Source of the DNA: Streptomyces sp. f51
GTDB taxonomy: Bacteria; Actinomycetota; Actinomycetes; Streptomycetales; Streptomycetaceae
DNA length: 64,000 nucleotides
NCBI RefSeq assembly: GCF_037940415.1
Contig: NZ_CP149798.1
Span: 4,621,001-4,685,000 of the forward strand
Reading direction: 5' to 3'
Position 1 is the stretch's first letter; each line of letters begins with the position of its first letter. A program made the position numbers and the translations under genes. Shown one piece after another: positions 1 through 8,044 of this stretch. Below the pieces are notes generated by a model. That model saw only the letters and a list, made by a program, of their open reading frames with translations. It ran no database searches and was not told where the DNA came from.

Positions 1-58
1 TACGCCACCCGTCCGCACGGTCACCGTTACATATCGGCGGATGCGTACATCAGGAGAT

Positions 59-70
59 CTACGCGCGTAG
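59..70. promoter_or_regulatory. Palindromic operator upstream of add
   Basis: The perfect 12-base palindrome CTACGCGCGTAG ends 16 bases before the add start codon. A TACAGT -10-like hexamer follows at 75-80, so the palindrome lies in the promoter spacer, where a bound protein would block RNA polymerase. The same 12-mer stands before deoC (11935-11946) and before the purine nucleoside phosphorylase gene (19786-19797). A shared repressor of nucleoside catabolism is inferred. I cannot name the protein. Confidence 0.75.
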
Positions 71-86
71 GGGCTACAGTGCCGAA

Positions 87-1241
87 ATGACGAGCCAGAT
101 CCGGAACACCCCGAGCGCGGAGCAGATCCGCCGGGCGCCCAAGGTCCTGCTGCACGATCACCTCGACGGGGGCCTGCGCCCCGGCACGATCGTCGAACTC
201 GCCCGCGACACCGGCTACTCGGGCCTGCCCGAGACCGATCCCGGCAAGCTCGGGATCTGGTTCCGGGAGGCGGCCGACTCCGGTTCGCTGGAGCGGTATC
301 TGGAGACGTTCGCCCACACCTGCGCCGTCATGCAGACCCGTGAGGCCCTGGTGCGGGTCGCCGCCGAGTGCGCCGAGGACCTGGCCGAGGACGGGGTCGT
401 CTACGCCGAGGTGCGGTACGCGCCCGAACAGCACCTGGAGGGCGGGCTCAGCCTCGAAGAGGTCGTCGAGGCGGTCAACGAGGGCTTCAGGGAGGGCGAA
501 CGGCTGGCCCGGGAGAACGGCCACCGCATCAGGGTCGGCGCCCTGCTGACCGCGATGCGGCACGCGGCCCGCGCCCTGGAGATCGCCGAACTGGCCAACC
601 GCTACCGCGACTCGGGCGTCGTCGGCTTCGACATCGCGGGCGCCGAGGCGGGATTCCCGCCCACCCGGCACCTCGACGCCTTCGAGTACCTCAAGCGCGA
701 GAACAACCACTTCACCATCCACGCCGGTGAGGCGTTCGGACTGCCGTCCATCTGGCAGGCCCTCCAGTGGTGCGGCGCCGACCGCCTCGGGCACGGCGTC
801 CGCATCATCGACGACATCCAGGTCCGCGAGGACGGCTCGGTGGAGCTCGGGCGCCTCGCGTCGTACGTCCGTGACAAGCGCATCCCGCTGGAGCTGTGCC
901 CGAGCTCGAACCTCCAGACCGGCGCCGCGGACTCCTACGCCGCCCACCCCATCGGACTGCTGCGCCGGCTGCATTTCCGCGCCACGGTCAATACCGACAA
1001 CAGATTGATGTCGGGCACGAGCATGAGCCGGGAATTCGAGCACCTGGTCGAGGCGTTCGGTTACTCGCTCGACGACATGCAGTGGTTCTCGGTCAATGCT
1101 ATGAAGTCAGCATTCATTCCTTTCGATGAACGACTCGCCATGATCAATGACGTGATCAAGCCCGGATATGCAGAATTGAAGTCCGAATGGCTGTTCCAGC
1201 AGACCGCTTCCACCAGCGGTTCTGCGGGAGGTCAGGCCTGA
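87..1241 (+). CDS. add: Adenosine deaminase
   Basis: This 384-residue protein hydrolyses adenosine or deoxyadenosine to inosine or deoxyinosine plus ammonia in the cytoplasm, the first step of purine nucleoside salvage and catabolism. The zinc ligands HDHLDGG are at residues 23-29, HAGE (His212, Glu215) is in the middle, and a late TVNTDNR motif supplies the catalytic Asp. The length is normal for bacterial and actinobacterial forms. The ATG follows a TACAGT hexamer by only 6 bases and there is no Shine-Dalgarno sequence, so the message is probably leaderless. The operator at 59-70 links it to deoC and the nucleoside phosphorylase operon. A stem-loop terminator follows the stop codon. Confidence 0.95.
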   Translation: MTSQIRNTPSAEQIRRAPKVLLHDHLDGGLRPGTIVELARDTGYSGLPETDPGKLGIWFREAADSGSLERYLETFAHTCAVMQTREALVRVAAECAEDLAEDGVVYAEVRYAPEQHLEGGLSLEEVVEAVNEGFREGERLARENGHRIRVGALLTAMRHAARALEIAELANRYRDSGVVGFDIAGAEAGFPPTRHLDAFEYLKRENNHFTIHAGEAFGLPSIWQALQWCGADRLGHGVRIIDDIQVREDGSVELGRLASYVRDKRIPLELCPSSNLQTGAADSYAAHPIGLLRRLHFRATVNTDNRLMSGTSMSREFEHLVEAFGYSLDDMQWFSVNAMKSAFIPFDERLAMINDVIKPGYAELKSEWLFQQTASTSGSAGGQA

Positions 1242-1254
1242 TCGAGGCGAATGG

Positions 1255-1299
1255 AAAGCGGCCGGGTCTTCACTTTTCCTCCATGACTCGGCCGCTTTT
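1255..1299 (+). terminator. Terminator after add
   Basis: An inverted repeat with 14-base arms (starting AAAGCGGCCG and ending CGGCCGCTTT) flanks a 16-base loop. It begins 13 bases after the add stop codon and ends in a short T run. This is a typical intrinsic terminator and separates add from the secreted-protein gene downstream. Confidence 0.75.
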
Positions 1300-1384
1300 C
1301 GATGTTTGCGGACGGCGGGATCACGTGTTTACGGTTCTGGACCGCTCACATACCCGTCTCACCCACCCCAAGGACGCATTCACG

Positions 1385-1738
1385 ATGAAGCAGTCTGCTG
1401 CCAAGACTCTCGGTGTCGCCGCTCTCGGCGCCGCATTCGCCGCCGTCGGCGCGGGTGCCGCGAACGCCGCCCCGGCCGTGCCGGACGCCTCCTCGGCGCT
1501 CGACACCGTCACGAGGACGCTGCCCGCCGAGAACGTCGCCGCGATGCTGCCCGGAGCCGGTCAGACGCTCGCCCAGAGCCAGAGCGCGCTCGGCTCGGGC
1601 GTGGCCGCCGCGAAGCCCGCCGCCACGCGTCTGCTCGCCGACGGGCCGGCCGCGCCCGTGGCCGGGCTGCTCGGGGGTCTGCCGCTCCAGGGTCTGCCCA
1701 CGCACGGCCTGCCGGTCAACGGGATCCCGCTGGGCTGA
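1385..1738 (+). CDS. Small secreted protein, function unknown
   Basis: The product has 117 residues. Residues 1-28 form a classical Sec signal peptide (Lys near the start, an Ala/Gly/Val-rich core, and an ANA|AP cleavage site). The mature protein is rich in Ala, Gly, Leu and Pro and ends in short GLP/GLPV/GIPLG repeats. It has no cysteine, membrane anchor or catalytic motif, so it is probably exported free. The ATG at 1385 is preferred over an in-frame start at 1187 because the signal peptide begins there and the add terminator lies between. A second protein of similar type is at 8045-8452. I do not recognise a named family. Confidence 0.8.
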   Translation: MKQSAAKTLGVAALGAAFAAVGAGAANAAPAVPDASSALDTVTRTLPAENVAAMLPGAGQTLAQSQSALGSGVAAAKPAATRLLADGPAAPVAGLLGGLPLQGLPTHGLPVNGIPLG

Positions 1739-1857
1739 CGCGCCCCGCCCGCGCTCCCCGGCCGCCGGAGAGCCCCCTGCCTGTCCGAGCTCGGGGCCTT
1801 CCGCCGTACGAGGACCGGTTCGCGTGTGTTCCGGCCGCGCCCGTCCCCGGCCGTACG

Positions 1858-1902
1858 AACGCCGGTGGGGCGCACCCTTCTCGGGTGCGCCCCACCGGCG
1901 TT
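1858..1902. terminator. Bidirectional terminator between convergent genes
   Basis: A perfect inverted repeat with 20-base arms and a TTCTC loop lies between the secreted-protein gene (+) and the PspC gene (-). It can serve both strands. It lacks a strong T run, as is common in Streptomyces. Confidence 0.75.
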
Positions 1903-1954
1903 CGCCATGTGCGGATGCGGTCGCCCCCCGGCGTCCGCCGGGTCCCGCCGCGGG

Positions 1955-2158
1955 TCACCAGGCGCGCTGGGCGACCTTGTCCTCGGACGGGAAGAGGATC
2001 CACAGCGCTATGTAGAGCAGGAACTGCGGGCCGGGGAGCAGGCAGGACAGGACGAAGACGACACGCATCGTCGTCGCCGAGGTGCCGAAGCGCCGTGCCA
2101 GCGCAGCACAGACTCCGCCGATCATGCGGCCGTTCGTGGGGCGGGCAAGGGCGGTCAT
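1955..2158 (-). CDS. PspC domain membrane protein
   Basis: The product has 67 residues. The N-terminal half carries the PspC signature (RMIGGVCAALARRFG, residues 11-25), in which a short amphipathic segment leads into a single hydrophobic helix (about residues 32-56, ending IALWILFPSED). PspC proteins are small inner-membrane proteins linked to envelope stress sensing. Here it is the last gene of the minus-strand run below afsQ1-afsQ2, which fits a sensory or stress role, but co-transcription is not proven. Confidence 0.85.
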   Translation of the reverse strand: MTALARPTNGRMIGGVCAALARRFGTSATTMRVVFVLSCLLPGPQFLLYIALWILFPSEDKVAQRAW

Positions 2159-2242
2159 GGTGGCTCCTTCGCGAACCGTCGTCGAGTGCCGGCGGGACCG
2201 GCCTCCTCGTTCTCACCGGTGTCTTCACCGATGTCCTCAACG

Positions 2243-2833
2243 CTACGAGGACGACGTGCGCGAGACCTCGCTCCAGGGAGCGATCCCGACCCTGGGAATC
2301 GTCGGGGTCCTACCCTGAGCGTGCTCCTCCGGGAGGACGGCCGCACGACGCCGGGTCTCGGCCCTGCGGCGCAGCCGGGCCCGGACGGCGGGCACGATCG
2401 CGAGGTGCGCGAGGGCCACGCCGACGGTGTTCAGGATGATCGAGTCGATGTCCACGACCTGGCCGGGCACCCCGGTCTGGAGCAGTTCTATGCCCAGCGA
2501 CAGCAGCACGCCGGCCGCGGTCGTGCGCAGCAGTGAGCCGACCCGGGAGACACAGAGCCTGCCCCCCGCCATCGGGAGCAGCACCCCGAGCGGGGCGAGC
2601 AGCCCGAGGCCCGCGGCGATACGCCGGGCCGCCACCTCGGGGCCCAGTGCGAGGTCGGCTCTGATGCCCGCGAAGGGCCGCAGGTTGGCGGCGCTCACCC
2701 AGGGGACGTCCAGCGGACGCAGCGTGATCCAGGCGACGAGCGCCAGATGTGCGACGAGGAGGACACCTCCTGCCACACGGACGCGGGTGACGGCGCTGCC
2801 GTCCTCTGAACCATGACGCTGCACGCCCCCCAA
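2243..2833 (-). CDS. VanZ-like family membrane protein
   Basis: The product has about 196 residues. Hydrophobic helices are at about residues 19-40, 72-90 and 100-118, and there is one near 135-150. The pattern SLGIELLQTGVPGQVVDIDS followed by an Asn/Gly helix is the VanZ-family signature (a conserved E-x-x-Q, then a DxxD region). A basic Arg-rich tail follows. VanZ-like proteins are linked to glycopeptide or lipid II stress, but most Streptomyces members have no known job. It lies 54 bases downstream of the AfsQ-linked lipoprotein gene on the same strand. The exact start is uncertain: an internal GTG a few codons later is also possible. Confidence 0.8.
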   Translation of the reverse strand: MGGVQRHGSEDGSAVTRVRVAGGVLLVAHLALVAWITLRPLDVPWVSAANLRPFAGIRADLALGPEVAARRIAAGLGLLAPLGVLLPMAGGRLCVSRVGSLLRTTAAGVLLSLGIELLQTGVPGQVVDIDSIILNTVGVALAHLAIVPAVRARLRRRAETRRRAAVLPEEHAQGRTPTIPRVGIAPWSEVSRTSSS

Positions 2834-2887
2834 GACGCGGAGTCCGGCACGATCGGTTCCGCTGCGGTGCTTTTCGGCCCCGCAGCG

Positions 2888-3538
2888 TCACGAACCCCGG
2901 ACCGCCGTGGACGTGGGGGCCTTGTCGCCGGGGGCGGCGCGCGTCTCGGGCGTGCACTCGTAACTGCGCAGGCCGGCGGGGGCGGGACCGCCCAGGACGA
3001 CACTGCCGTCGTCCCGCGCCGCGGCCGAGTCCGAGAAGGTGCAGACGATCTGGGCCAGCGCCGTCGAGGTGAGGTCCTGCGGCGGGGTGCTCAGCCGGAG
3101 CGTGTCCTCGGGGTCCCCGGCGCGGGGACCGCTGACCGTCATGCCGCCGCGTACGTCCGTCGTGTACCCGGCCTGCTCCTCGGGCGTCGACGGCGCCTCG
3201 GCGAGCTCGTCCAGCAGCGCCTGGGCCACCAGGACCCGGCGCGCGGCCTCCGCCGTGCCGTCCGCGATGCGCACCGACCGGTCGACCGTCACCAGCTGCT
3301 CCGAGCACAGCAGGAAGACCTGGACCGGGACCCCGTGCGAGGACTGGGTGGTGATGTCGGGGCCGGAGAGCGCGCAGGGCACCCGCGAGGGAGCCGGACC
3401 GAAGTCGGTGGGCACCTGCGTGGGCCGGATGCCGCACCCGGTGAGCAGCGCGGCGAGCAGCGGAACGGCCAGCCAGGGCAGCGCCCTTCGGCGGGAGGAG
3501 GGGCCCGTTCCCGGGCCGGTGGGGTGTGCGGTGGTCAT
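2888..3538 (-). CDS. Lipoprotein coupled to AfsQ2
   Basis: This 216-residue lipoprotein has an Arg-rich N-terminus, a hydrophobic core and a lipobox LLTGC with the lipidated Cys35. Its start ATG overlaps the afsQ2 stop codon (ATGA), so translation is coupled to the sensor kinase. The mature part has a GerMN-like look (a mid-region 'VFLLCSEQLV... GTAEAARRVLVAQALLDEL' pattern) and two further cysteines. A role in tuning AfsQ2 signal perception at the outer membrane face is inferred only from the coupling. The family is usually annotated simply as a lipoprotein next to AfsQ. Confidence 0.85.
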   Translation of the reverse strand: MTTAHPTGPGTGPSSRRRALPWLAVPLLAALLTGCGIRPTQVPTDFGPAPSRVPCALSGPDITTQSSHGVPVQVFLLCSEQLVTVDRSVRIADGTAEAARRVLVAQALLDELAEAPSTPEEQAGYTTDVRGGMTVSGPRAGDPEDTLRLSTPPQDLTSTALAQIVCTFSDSAAARDDGSVVLGGPAPAGLRSYECTPETRAAPGDKAPTSTAVRGS

Positions 3539-5118
3539 CCGGCGGTGCCTTCCGTGCCGTTCGCCGGCGCGGAGCCGTCACGGTCCCGCGGGTCGCCGGC
3601 GAGCAGTTCCGAGGGGTCCTGGGGCAGGCGCAGCGTGAACACGGCCCCGCCCTCGGGAGAGTTCGCCGCGGTGATCCCGCCGCCGTGGATGTGCGCGTTC
3701 TCCAGGGCGATGGACAGGCCCAGACCGCTGCCCTCGGACCGCGGGCGGGACGCGCTGGCCTTGTAGAACCGGTCGAAGACGTGCGGCAGGACGTCCTCGG
3801 GGATGCCGGGGCCGTGGTCCCGCACCTCGATGACCAGGTCCTCGCCCTCGAGCCGCACCGACACCCGCACCGGAGAGCCGCCGTGCTTGAGCGCGTTGCC
3901 GATCAGGTTCGCCAGGATCACGTCGAGGCGGCGCGGGTCGAGCCGTGCCGTCATCCCGCGCTCGGCGTCCAGGTCGACGGCGTCCAGCCAGGCGCGGGCG
4001 TCGATGCACGCGGTGATCTGGTCCGCGATGTCGACGTCGTCGAGGATGAGCCGGGCGGTGCCCGCGTCGAAGCGGGTCACCTCCATCAGGTTCTCCACGA
4101 GGTCGCCGAGCCGCCGGGTCTCGCTGACGACCAGCCGTACGGCCGGCTCGATCATCGGGTCGACGCTGCCGGTCTGCGCGTCCAGTTCCTCTTCGAGGAT
4201 CTCGGTGACGGCGGTGATCGCGGTGAGCGGTGTCCGCAGCTCGTGGGACATGTCGGCGACGAACCGGCGGGACGCCTCGTCCCGGGCGCTCATGTCCGCG
4301 ACCCGTTTCTCCAGCGACTCCGCCGTCCGGTTGAACGTCCGTGACAGATCGGCGAGTTCGTCCGTGCCGGAGACCCGCAGCCGGGTGTCCAGCTTGCCCT
4401 CGCCGAGCCGGCGGGCCGCGATGCCGAGGCGGTGGACCGGCTTGAGGACCGTGGTCGCGGCGGCCTGGGCGAGCAGCGCGGAGCCGATCAGGGCCAGCCC
4501 CGTCGCGATCCCGAGGGACCAGGCCAGGGAGTTGAGGTCCTTGGCCTCCGGCTCCAGGGACTTGAGCATGTAGCCGGTCGTGCTGCCGTCGATCACGCGG
4601 GCCCCGCCCACCAGATACGACTTGTCGTGCTCGGTGATCCGCTGCCAGTACAGGTGGTACGCGGAGGTGTTGGTCGAGGTCAGCGGCTGCTGCCTGTTCA
4701 CCGCGTTCCGCAGGGACTTGGGCACGTCCTCCAGCGTGAACGTGTCCAGCTCCGAGTTGCCGGTGATCATCTTGCCGTCGACGTCCTCGGCGGTCAGCAG
4801 CACGCTGAAGCGCTGGCTGCTGTTGGCCATCTGCCCGGCCGTGCGCTGGAGTTCGTCCTGCGCCGGGTGCACGGGCAGCATGCTCGCGTGGTTGCGCATC
4901 TCCTGCTGGAAGTCGCGCAGCACCGCGTCCTGGGTACGCGTCAGCACGGCCTCGCGGTTGAGCCAGTACGCGATGCCCGAGGCGGACACCGCGGCGGTGA
5001 GCGCCACGAGGCCGAACACCACGACCAGGCGCAGCCGAAGACTGGTGAAGCGCAGACCGGACAGCAACGCCTTGCGCGCCGCGGCCCAGCCGCGGAGCTT
5101 GTCCTGCGGTTTGGTCAC
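3535..5118 (-). CDS. afsQ2: Two-component sensor histidine kinase AfsQ2
   Basis: This 527-residue membrane kinase phosphorylates AfsQ1. In order it has a basic N-terminus, TM1 (about 31-53), an extracellular sensor of about 140 residues, TM2 (about 195-222), a HAMP linker, and the dimerisation helix FVADMSHELRTPLTAI with phospho-acceptor His292. The ATPase boxes follow (LIGNALKHG, DHGPGIP, GSGLGLSI). The start is the GTG at 5118, which overlaps the afsQ1 stop codon (GTGA). A longer in-frame reading to 5259 would lie inside afsQ1. The AfsQ system is known in S. coelicolor to control antibiotic production and morphology under nitrogen-rich (glutamate) conditions. Confidence 0.93.
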   Translation of the reverse strand: MTKPQDKLRGWAAARKALLSGLRFTSLRLRLVVVFGLVALTAAVSASGIAYWLNREAVLTRTQDAVLRDFQQEMRNHASMLPVHPAQDELQRTAGQMANSSQRFSVLLTAEDVDGKMITGNSELDTFTLEDVPKSLRNAVNRQQPLTSTNTSAYHLYWQRITEHDKSYLVGGARVIDGSTTGYMLKSLEPEAKDLNSLAWSLGIATGLALIGSALLAQAAATTVLKPVHRLGIAARRLGEGKLDTRLRVSGTDELADLSRTFNRTAESLEKRVADMSARDEASRRFVADMSHELRTPLTAITAVTEILEEELDAQTGSVDPMIEPAVRLVVSETRRLGDLVENLMEVTRFDAGTARLILDDVDIADQITACIDARAWLDAVDLDAERGMTARLDPRRLDVILANLIGNALKHGGSPVRVSVRLEGEDLVIEVRDHGPGIPEDVLPHVFDRFYKASASRPRSEGSGLGLSIALENAHIHGGGITAANSPEGGAVFTLRLPQDPSELLAGDPRDRDGSAPANGTEGTAG

Positions 5119-5801
5119 TGAGGGTTGTCCAGCCGATAGCCGACGCCGCGCACGGTACGGATCAGGGTGGGCGAGGACGGCACGTCCTCCACCTTGGCGC
5201 GCAGCCGCTGCACACAGGCGTCGACCAGGCGCGAGTCGCCGAGGTAGTCGTGCTCCCACACCAGGCGCAGCAACTGCTGCCGGGACAGGGCCTGTCCGGG
5301 CCTGCGGCTCAGCTCAAGGAGCAACCGCAGCTCGGTGGGCGTCAGTTGCAGGTCCTCACCGTTCTTGGTGACCGTCATGGCGGCACGGTCGATGACCAGC
5401 GAGCCGAACGACGCCGAGTCGTTCGCCTCCCGCTCGCCGCGGCGCAGCACGGCACGGATCCGGGCGTCGAGCACCCGGCCCTGCACCGGCTTGACGACGT
5501 AGTCGTCGGCGCCGGACTCCAGTCCGACCACGACGTCGATGTCGTCACTGCGCGCGGTCAGCAGAATGATCGGCAGCTGGTCGGTGCGCCGGATGCGCCG
5601 GCACACCTCGAAACCGTCGATGCCGGGCAGCATCACATCCAGCACGATCAGATCCGGTCGCTGCTCGCGCAGCAGCTTCAGACCGTCCTCGCCGGTGGCA
5701 GCGGTGGCCACCCGGTGACCCTGGCGCGTCAAAGAGAGCTCCAGGGCCGTCCGGATGGCGTCGTCGTCCTCGATCAGCAACAGGGAAGGCACGGACGTCA
5801 T
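5115..5801 (-). CDS. afsQ1: Response regulator AfsQ1
   Basis: This OmpR/PhoB-type regulator has 228 residues. The receiver domain has the acidic cluster EDDD near residue 11, phospho-acceptor Asp55 in DLIVLDVMLPG, a Thr/Ser switch in LLTARSDD and Lys in DDYVVKP. A winged-helix DNA-binding domain fills the C-terminal 100 residues (LTPTELRLLLEL ... RTVRGVGYRLD). If the GTG at 5792 is used instead, the protein has 225 residues and the phospho-site is Asp52, which I believe is the numbering used for S. coelicolor AfsQ1. Known targets include actinorhodin, undecylprodigiosin and CPK regulators, sigQ and nitrogen genes. Confidence 0.93.
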   Translation of the reverse strand: MTSVPSLLLIEDDDAIRTALELSLTRQGHRVATAATGEDGLKLLREQRPDLIVLDVMLPGIDGFEVCRRIRRTDQLPIILLTARSDDIDVVVGLESGADDYVVKPVQGRVLDARIRAVLRRGEREANDSASFGSLVIDRAAMTVTKNGEDLQLTPTELRLLLELSRRPGQALSRQQLLRLVWEHDYLGDSRLVDACVQRLRAKVEDVPSSPTLIRTVRGVGYRLDNPQ

Positions 5802-5965
5802 TCTGGCCCATGTCAGGCCCGGGTATCGACTGTTGGAGCGCTCCCACTCACCTCCCGGCCACATCGGAAGCCCTCCCGGGCGGCGGCCGGGGCCCGAGGG
5901 ATCATCTGCGTAGTCGTACCGCTCTTCTCTGTGATCGGGCTGTGCCGCGCCCGGGGCCGGCCCCT

Positions 5966-5981
5966 GTGACAGGTCTGTGAC
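5966..5981 (+). promoter_or_regulatory. Candidate AfsQ1 binding site
   Basis: The site reads GTGAC, six bases, GTGAC. It matches the published AfsQ1 consensus GTnAC-n6-GTnAC exactly. It lies 107 bases before the sigQ start and 164 bases before afsQ1, in the shared divergent promoter region. AfsQ1 is known to activate sigQ from this intergenic region. Confidence 0.75.
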
Positions 5982-6088
5982 AGTCGGCGGACACGGCCAT
6001 GAAGTGGGCCCGGCAGGCTTCTCGGCACAAGGCAGGACGCACGACGGAACGAACCGAAGATCCGGGACTCCACGACGGGGGGCGCGAG

Positions 6089-6883
6089 ATGAACACGCTG
6101 CACAGCACCAGCACTAGCGCAGTTGTCACGCGGCTCCACGACGTCAACCGGACGGCGGAGAAGTCCGGTGTCGTGAGCCAGCGGGGGTGCGCTCGTGGCG
6201 CCGGGCGTCAGCACACCGTGTACATGACGGTGGTTGACGGATTCACGGGGGAGAACACCACGGCGCAGGCCGCCGTGGGCACGACGGGGGGGAAGGCTCA
6301 CGGGGGAGCCGCGTACGGGGAGGGCTCGGGGGAGCGTCGCTCCGGGACGGTGAGCGCGGAGGCCGAAGCGGCCTTCACCGCCTACGTCCAGGAGCGCCGC
6401 GCCTCCCTGTACGCAACCGCCTACCACCTGACCGGTGACCGCTTCGAGGCCGAGGACCTGCTCCAGAGCGCGCTGTTCTCGACGTACCGGGCCTGGGACC
6501 GGATCAGTGACAAGGCCGCGGTCGGGGGCTACCTCCGCCGCACCATGACGAACCTGCACATCAGCGCGTGGCGCCGCCGCAAGCTGAACGAGTACCCGAC
6601 CGAGGAGCTGCCGGAGACGCCCGGCGACACGGACGCGATGCGCGGCACGGAGCTGCGCGCGGTCCTGTGGCAGGCGCTCGCCCGGCTGCCCGAACTCCAG
6701 CGCACGATGCTGGTCCTCCGCTACTACGAGGGCCGCACCGACCCGGAGATCGCGGAGATCCTCGGCATCAGTGTCGGCACGGTGAAGTCGAGCATCTGGC
6801 GGTCGCTCCGCCGGATGCGCGAGGACGAGGTCCTCAGCTTCGGCCGTGACGAGGAGGAGTCCTTCGGGGAGCTCGTCGCCTGA
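6089..6883 (+). CDS. sigQ: RNA polymerase sigma factor SigQ (ECF/SigE-like)
   Basis: This is an extracytoplasmic-function type sigma factor of 264 residues from the ATG at 6089, which has a G-rich Shine-Dalgarno sequence (GGGGGG) 6-8 bases upstream. An ATG at 6224 is an alternative and would remove a low-complexity Gly/Thr-rich N-terminus. Region 2 (about residues 95-160) includes TAYHLTGDRFEAEDLLQ and the -10 recognition part around RAWDRI and YLRRTMTN. Region 4 (about 185-245) includes LPELQRTMLVLRYYEG and the helix-turn-helix EIAEILGISVGTVKSSIWRS. No anti-sigma gene is adjacent. It is divergent from afsQ1. In S. coelicolor SigQ is an AfsQ1 target and opposes AfsQ output on antibiotics. Confidence 0.9.
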   Translation: MNTLHSTSTSAVVTRLHDVNRTAEKSGVVSQRGCARGAGRQHTVYMTVVDGFTGENTTAQAAVGTTGGKAHGGAAYGEGSGERRSGTVSAEAEAAFTAYVQERRASLYATAYHLTGDRFEAEDLLQSALFSTYRAWDRISDKAAVGGYLRRTMTNLHISAWRRRKLNEYPTEELPETPGDTDAMRGTELRAVLWQALARLPELQRTMLVLRYYEGRTDPEIAEILGISVGTVKSSIWRSLRRMREDEVLSFGRDEEESFGELVA

Positions 6884-6892
6884 GGGAACGGG

Positions 6893-7010
6893 GGGCCGGC
6901 TCCGGGGGGAGCCGGTGACGGGAGGTCGGTTCCGGGGGGAGCCGACACCGACGGGGTCACGGGGAAACGGGTCACGGGGATACAGACCGTGTCACGGGGG
7001 ACCACGGGGG
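6893..7010 (+). repeat. G-rich short direct repeats after sigQ
   Basis: Two copies of a 15-base unit (TCCGGGGGGAGCCG core) and then three copies of GTCACGGGG, at uneven spacing, fill the space between the sigQ stop codon and its terminator. Reading through would give an Arg/Gly-rich sequence with no family resemblance, so I treat it as non-coding. The GTCAC words look like AfsQ1 half-sites, but their spacing (10 and 15 bases) does not fit the consensus. Confidence 0.5.
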
Positions 7011-7014
7011 AAGA

Positions 7015-7056
7015 GAAGAAGGTCCAGGCGGTCGGGGGTCCGCTTGGACCTTCTTC
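7015..7056 (+). terminator. Terminator after sigQ
   Basis: Inverted repeat with 12-base arms (GAAGAAGGTCCA and its complement) around an 18-base loop. It ends in TTCTTC and lies in the gap between the convergent sigQ and uridine-kinase-like genes. Confidence 0.65.
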
Positions 7057-7143
7057 GTGTTCAGGGGGCGCGGACCCGGCGGAGCCCCGCGGCCGTCATG
7101 GCCGCGATGGCTGTCGTGACGGGCCACGCGGCGCCGTGATGGG

Positions 7144-7782
7144 CTACGCGGCCGTCGTGGGCGCGGACGCCCGCCGCGCGGCCGAGGCCGCCGTCAGCCG
7201 GTCCAGCGCCTCGTCCCGGTCGCACGGGTGGGCGCCGAGAGCCGCCTGGCGGGCCACGATGGACCGCTCGGAGCGCATCAGCCGCCAGCCGCGCCGCAGC
7301 AGGAACGGAACCGACTTGCGGCCCTCCCTCAGGTCCCGCACGAACCGGCGCCTGAACGTGGTCACCGCGCCCCGGGACAGGCACAACGCGTCGGCGAGAA
7401 GGCCGAGTTCGCGGCAGCGCCCGACGATCTCGGCGGCGAAGATCCCCTCCGCGATGAACAGCGGTGCCCCGTCGATGCCGAGGGCCTCGGCCCCGGTGCG
7501 GGCGCTCAGGGAGATGTCGTAGACGGGGACGGTCGTCCGTCCCGTACGGCACAGTTCCTCGATCGCGGCGACGGCGGTGTCCGCGTCCCACGACCGCGGG
7601 TGGTCCCAGTCGATGTCCTCGCTGCCCTCGACCTGGGGCAGCGTCGGGTCCGTGGCCTCTTTGTAGAAGTCGTCGAGACGGAGCACGGGGAGTCCCGAGG
7701 CGGCGGCGAGAAGGGACTTCCCGGATCCGGAGGGGCCGCAGAGCAGCACCACGCGGGCGGGTATCGGGAGAGGGGAACCCAA
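7144..7782 (-). CDS. Uridine kinase-like P-loop NTPase
   Basis: This protein of about 212 residues has a Walker A motif GPSGSGKS near residue 16, then LRLDDFYKEA and DIDWDHPRSWD (the acceptor and Asp pattern of uridine/cytidine kinases), a P-V-Y-D-I strand, and FIAEGIFAAEIV (Walker B region). An Arg-rich lid (TTFRRRFVRDLREGRKS) follows. It probably phosphorylates a nucleoside or related small molecule, which fits the nucleoside genes nearby. The best start is a TTG at 7782 with AGAAGGT upstream. The longer open frame upstream crosses a promoter region and has no family match, so I reject it. Confidence 0.8.
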   Translation of the reverse strand: MGSPLPIPARVVLLCGPSGSGKSLLAAASGLPVLRLDDFYKEATDPTLPQVEGSEDIDWDHPRSWDADTAVAAIEELCRTGRTTVPVYDISLSARTGAEALGIDGAPLFIAEGIFAAEIVGRCRELGLLADALCLSRGAVTTFRRRFVRDLREGRKSVPFLLRRGWRLMRSERSIVARQAALGAHPCDRDEALDRLTAASAARRASAPTTAA

Positions 7783-8044
7783 GGGTCTGTACCTTCTGTG
7801 ACAGGTCCGGCGGACCGCGCGTCGGCGCGGTTCCCCCTCATTATCCCCGGCTCCGCCGCGGGTGCGGACGGATACCGGACGGATGTGACGAGTGGCGCTG
7901 ATATGCCTGTTGCCCCGCAGGGGCGAATCCGTCGCGGAGTTCGCCCGGGCACGATCCGGGTCAACTACTCTGCGTGTCGCACCCATCGCACTGTGCTTCA
8001 CGTCCCCCGTTGTTCGACCACCGCTAGCCGAAGAGGAAAACCTG

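Noticed and set aside
5902..6147. An 81-residue minus-strand frame with a possible signal peptide between afsQ1 and sigQ
   Set aside because: It overlaps the sigQ start on the other strand and the AfsQ1 site. Its hydrophobic run is short and no ribosome site is seen.
6846..7139. A small Gly/Arg-rich frame over the repeats after sigQ
   Set aside because: It begins inside sigQ in another frame and is made of the repeat block. No family match.
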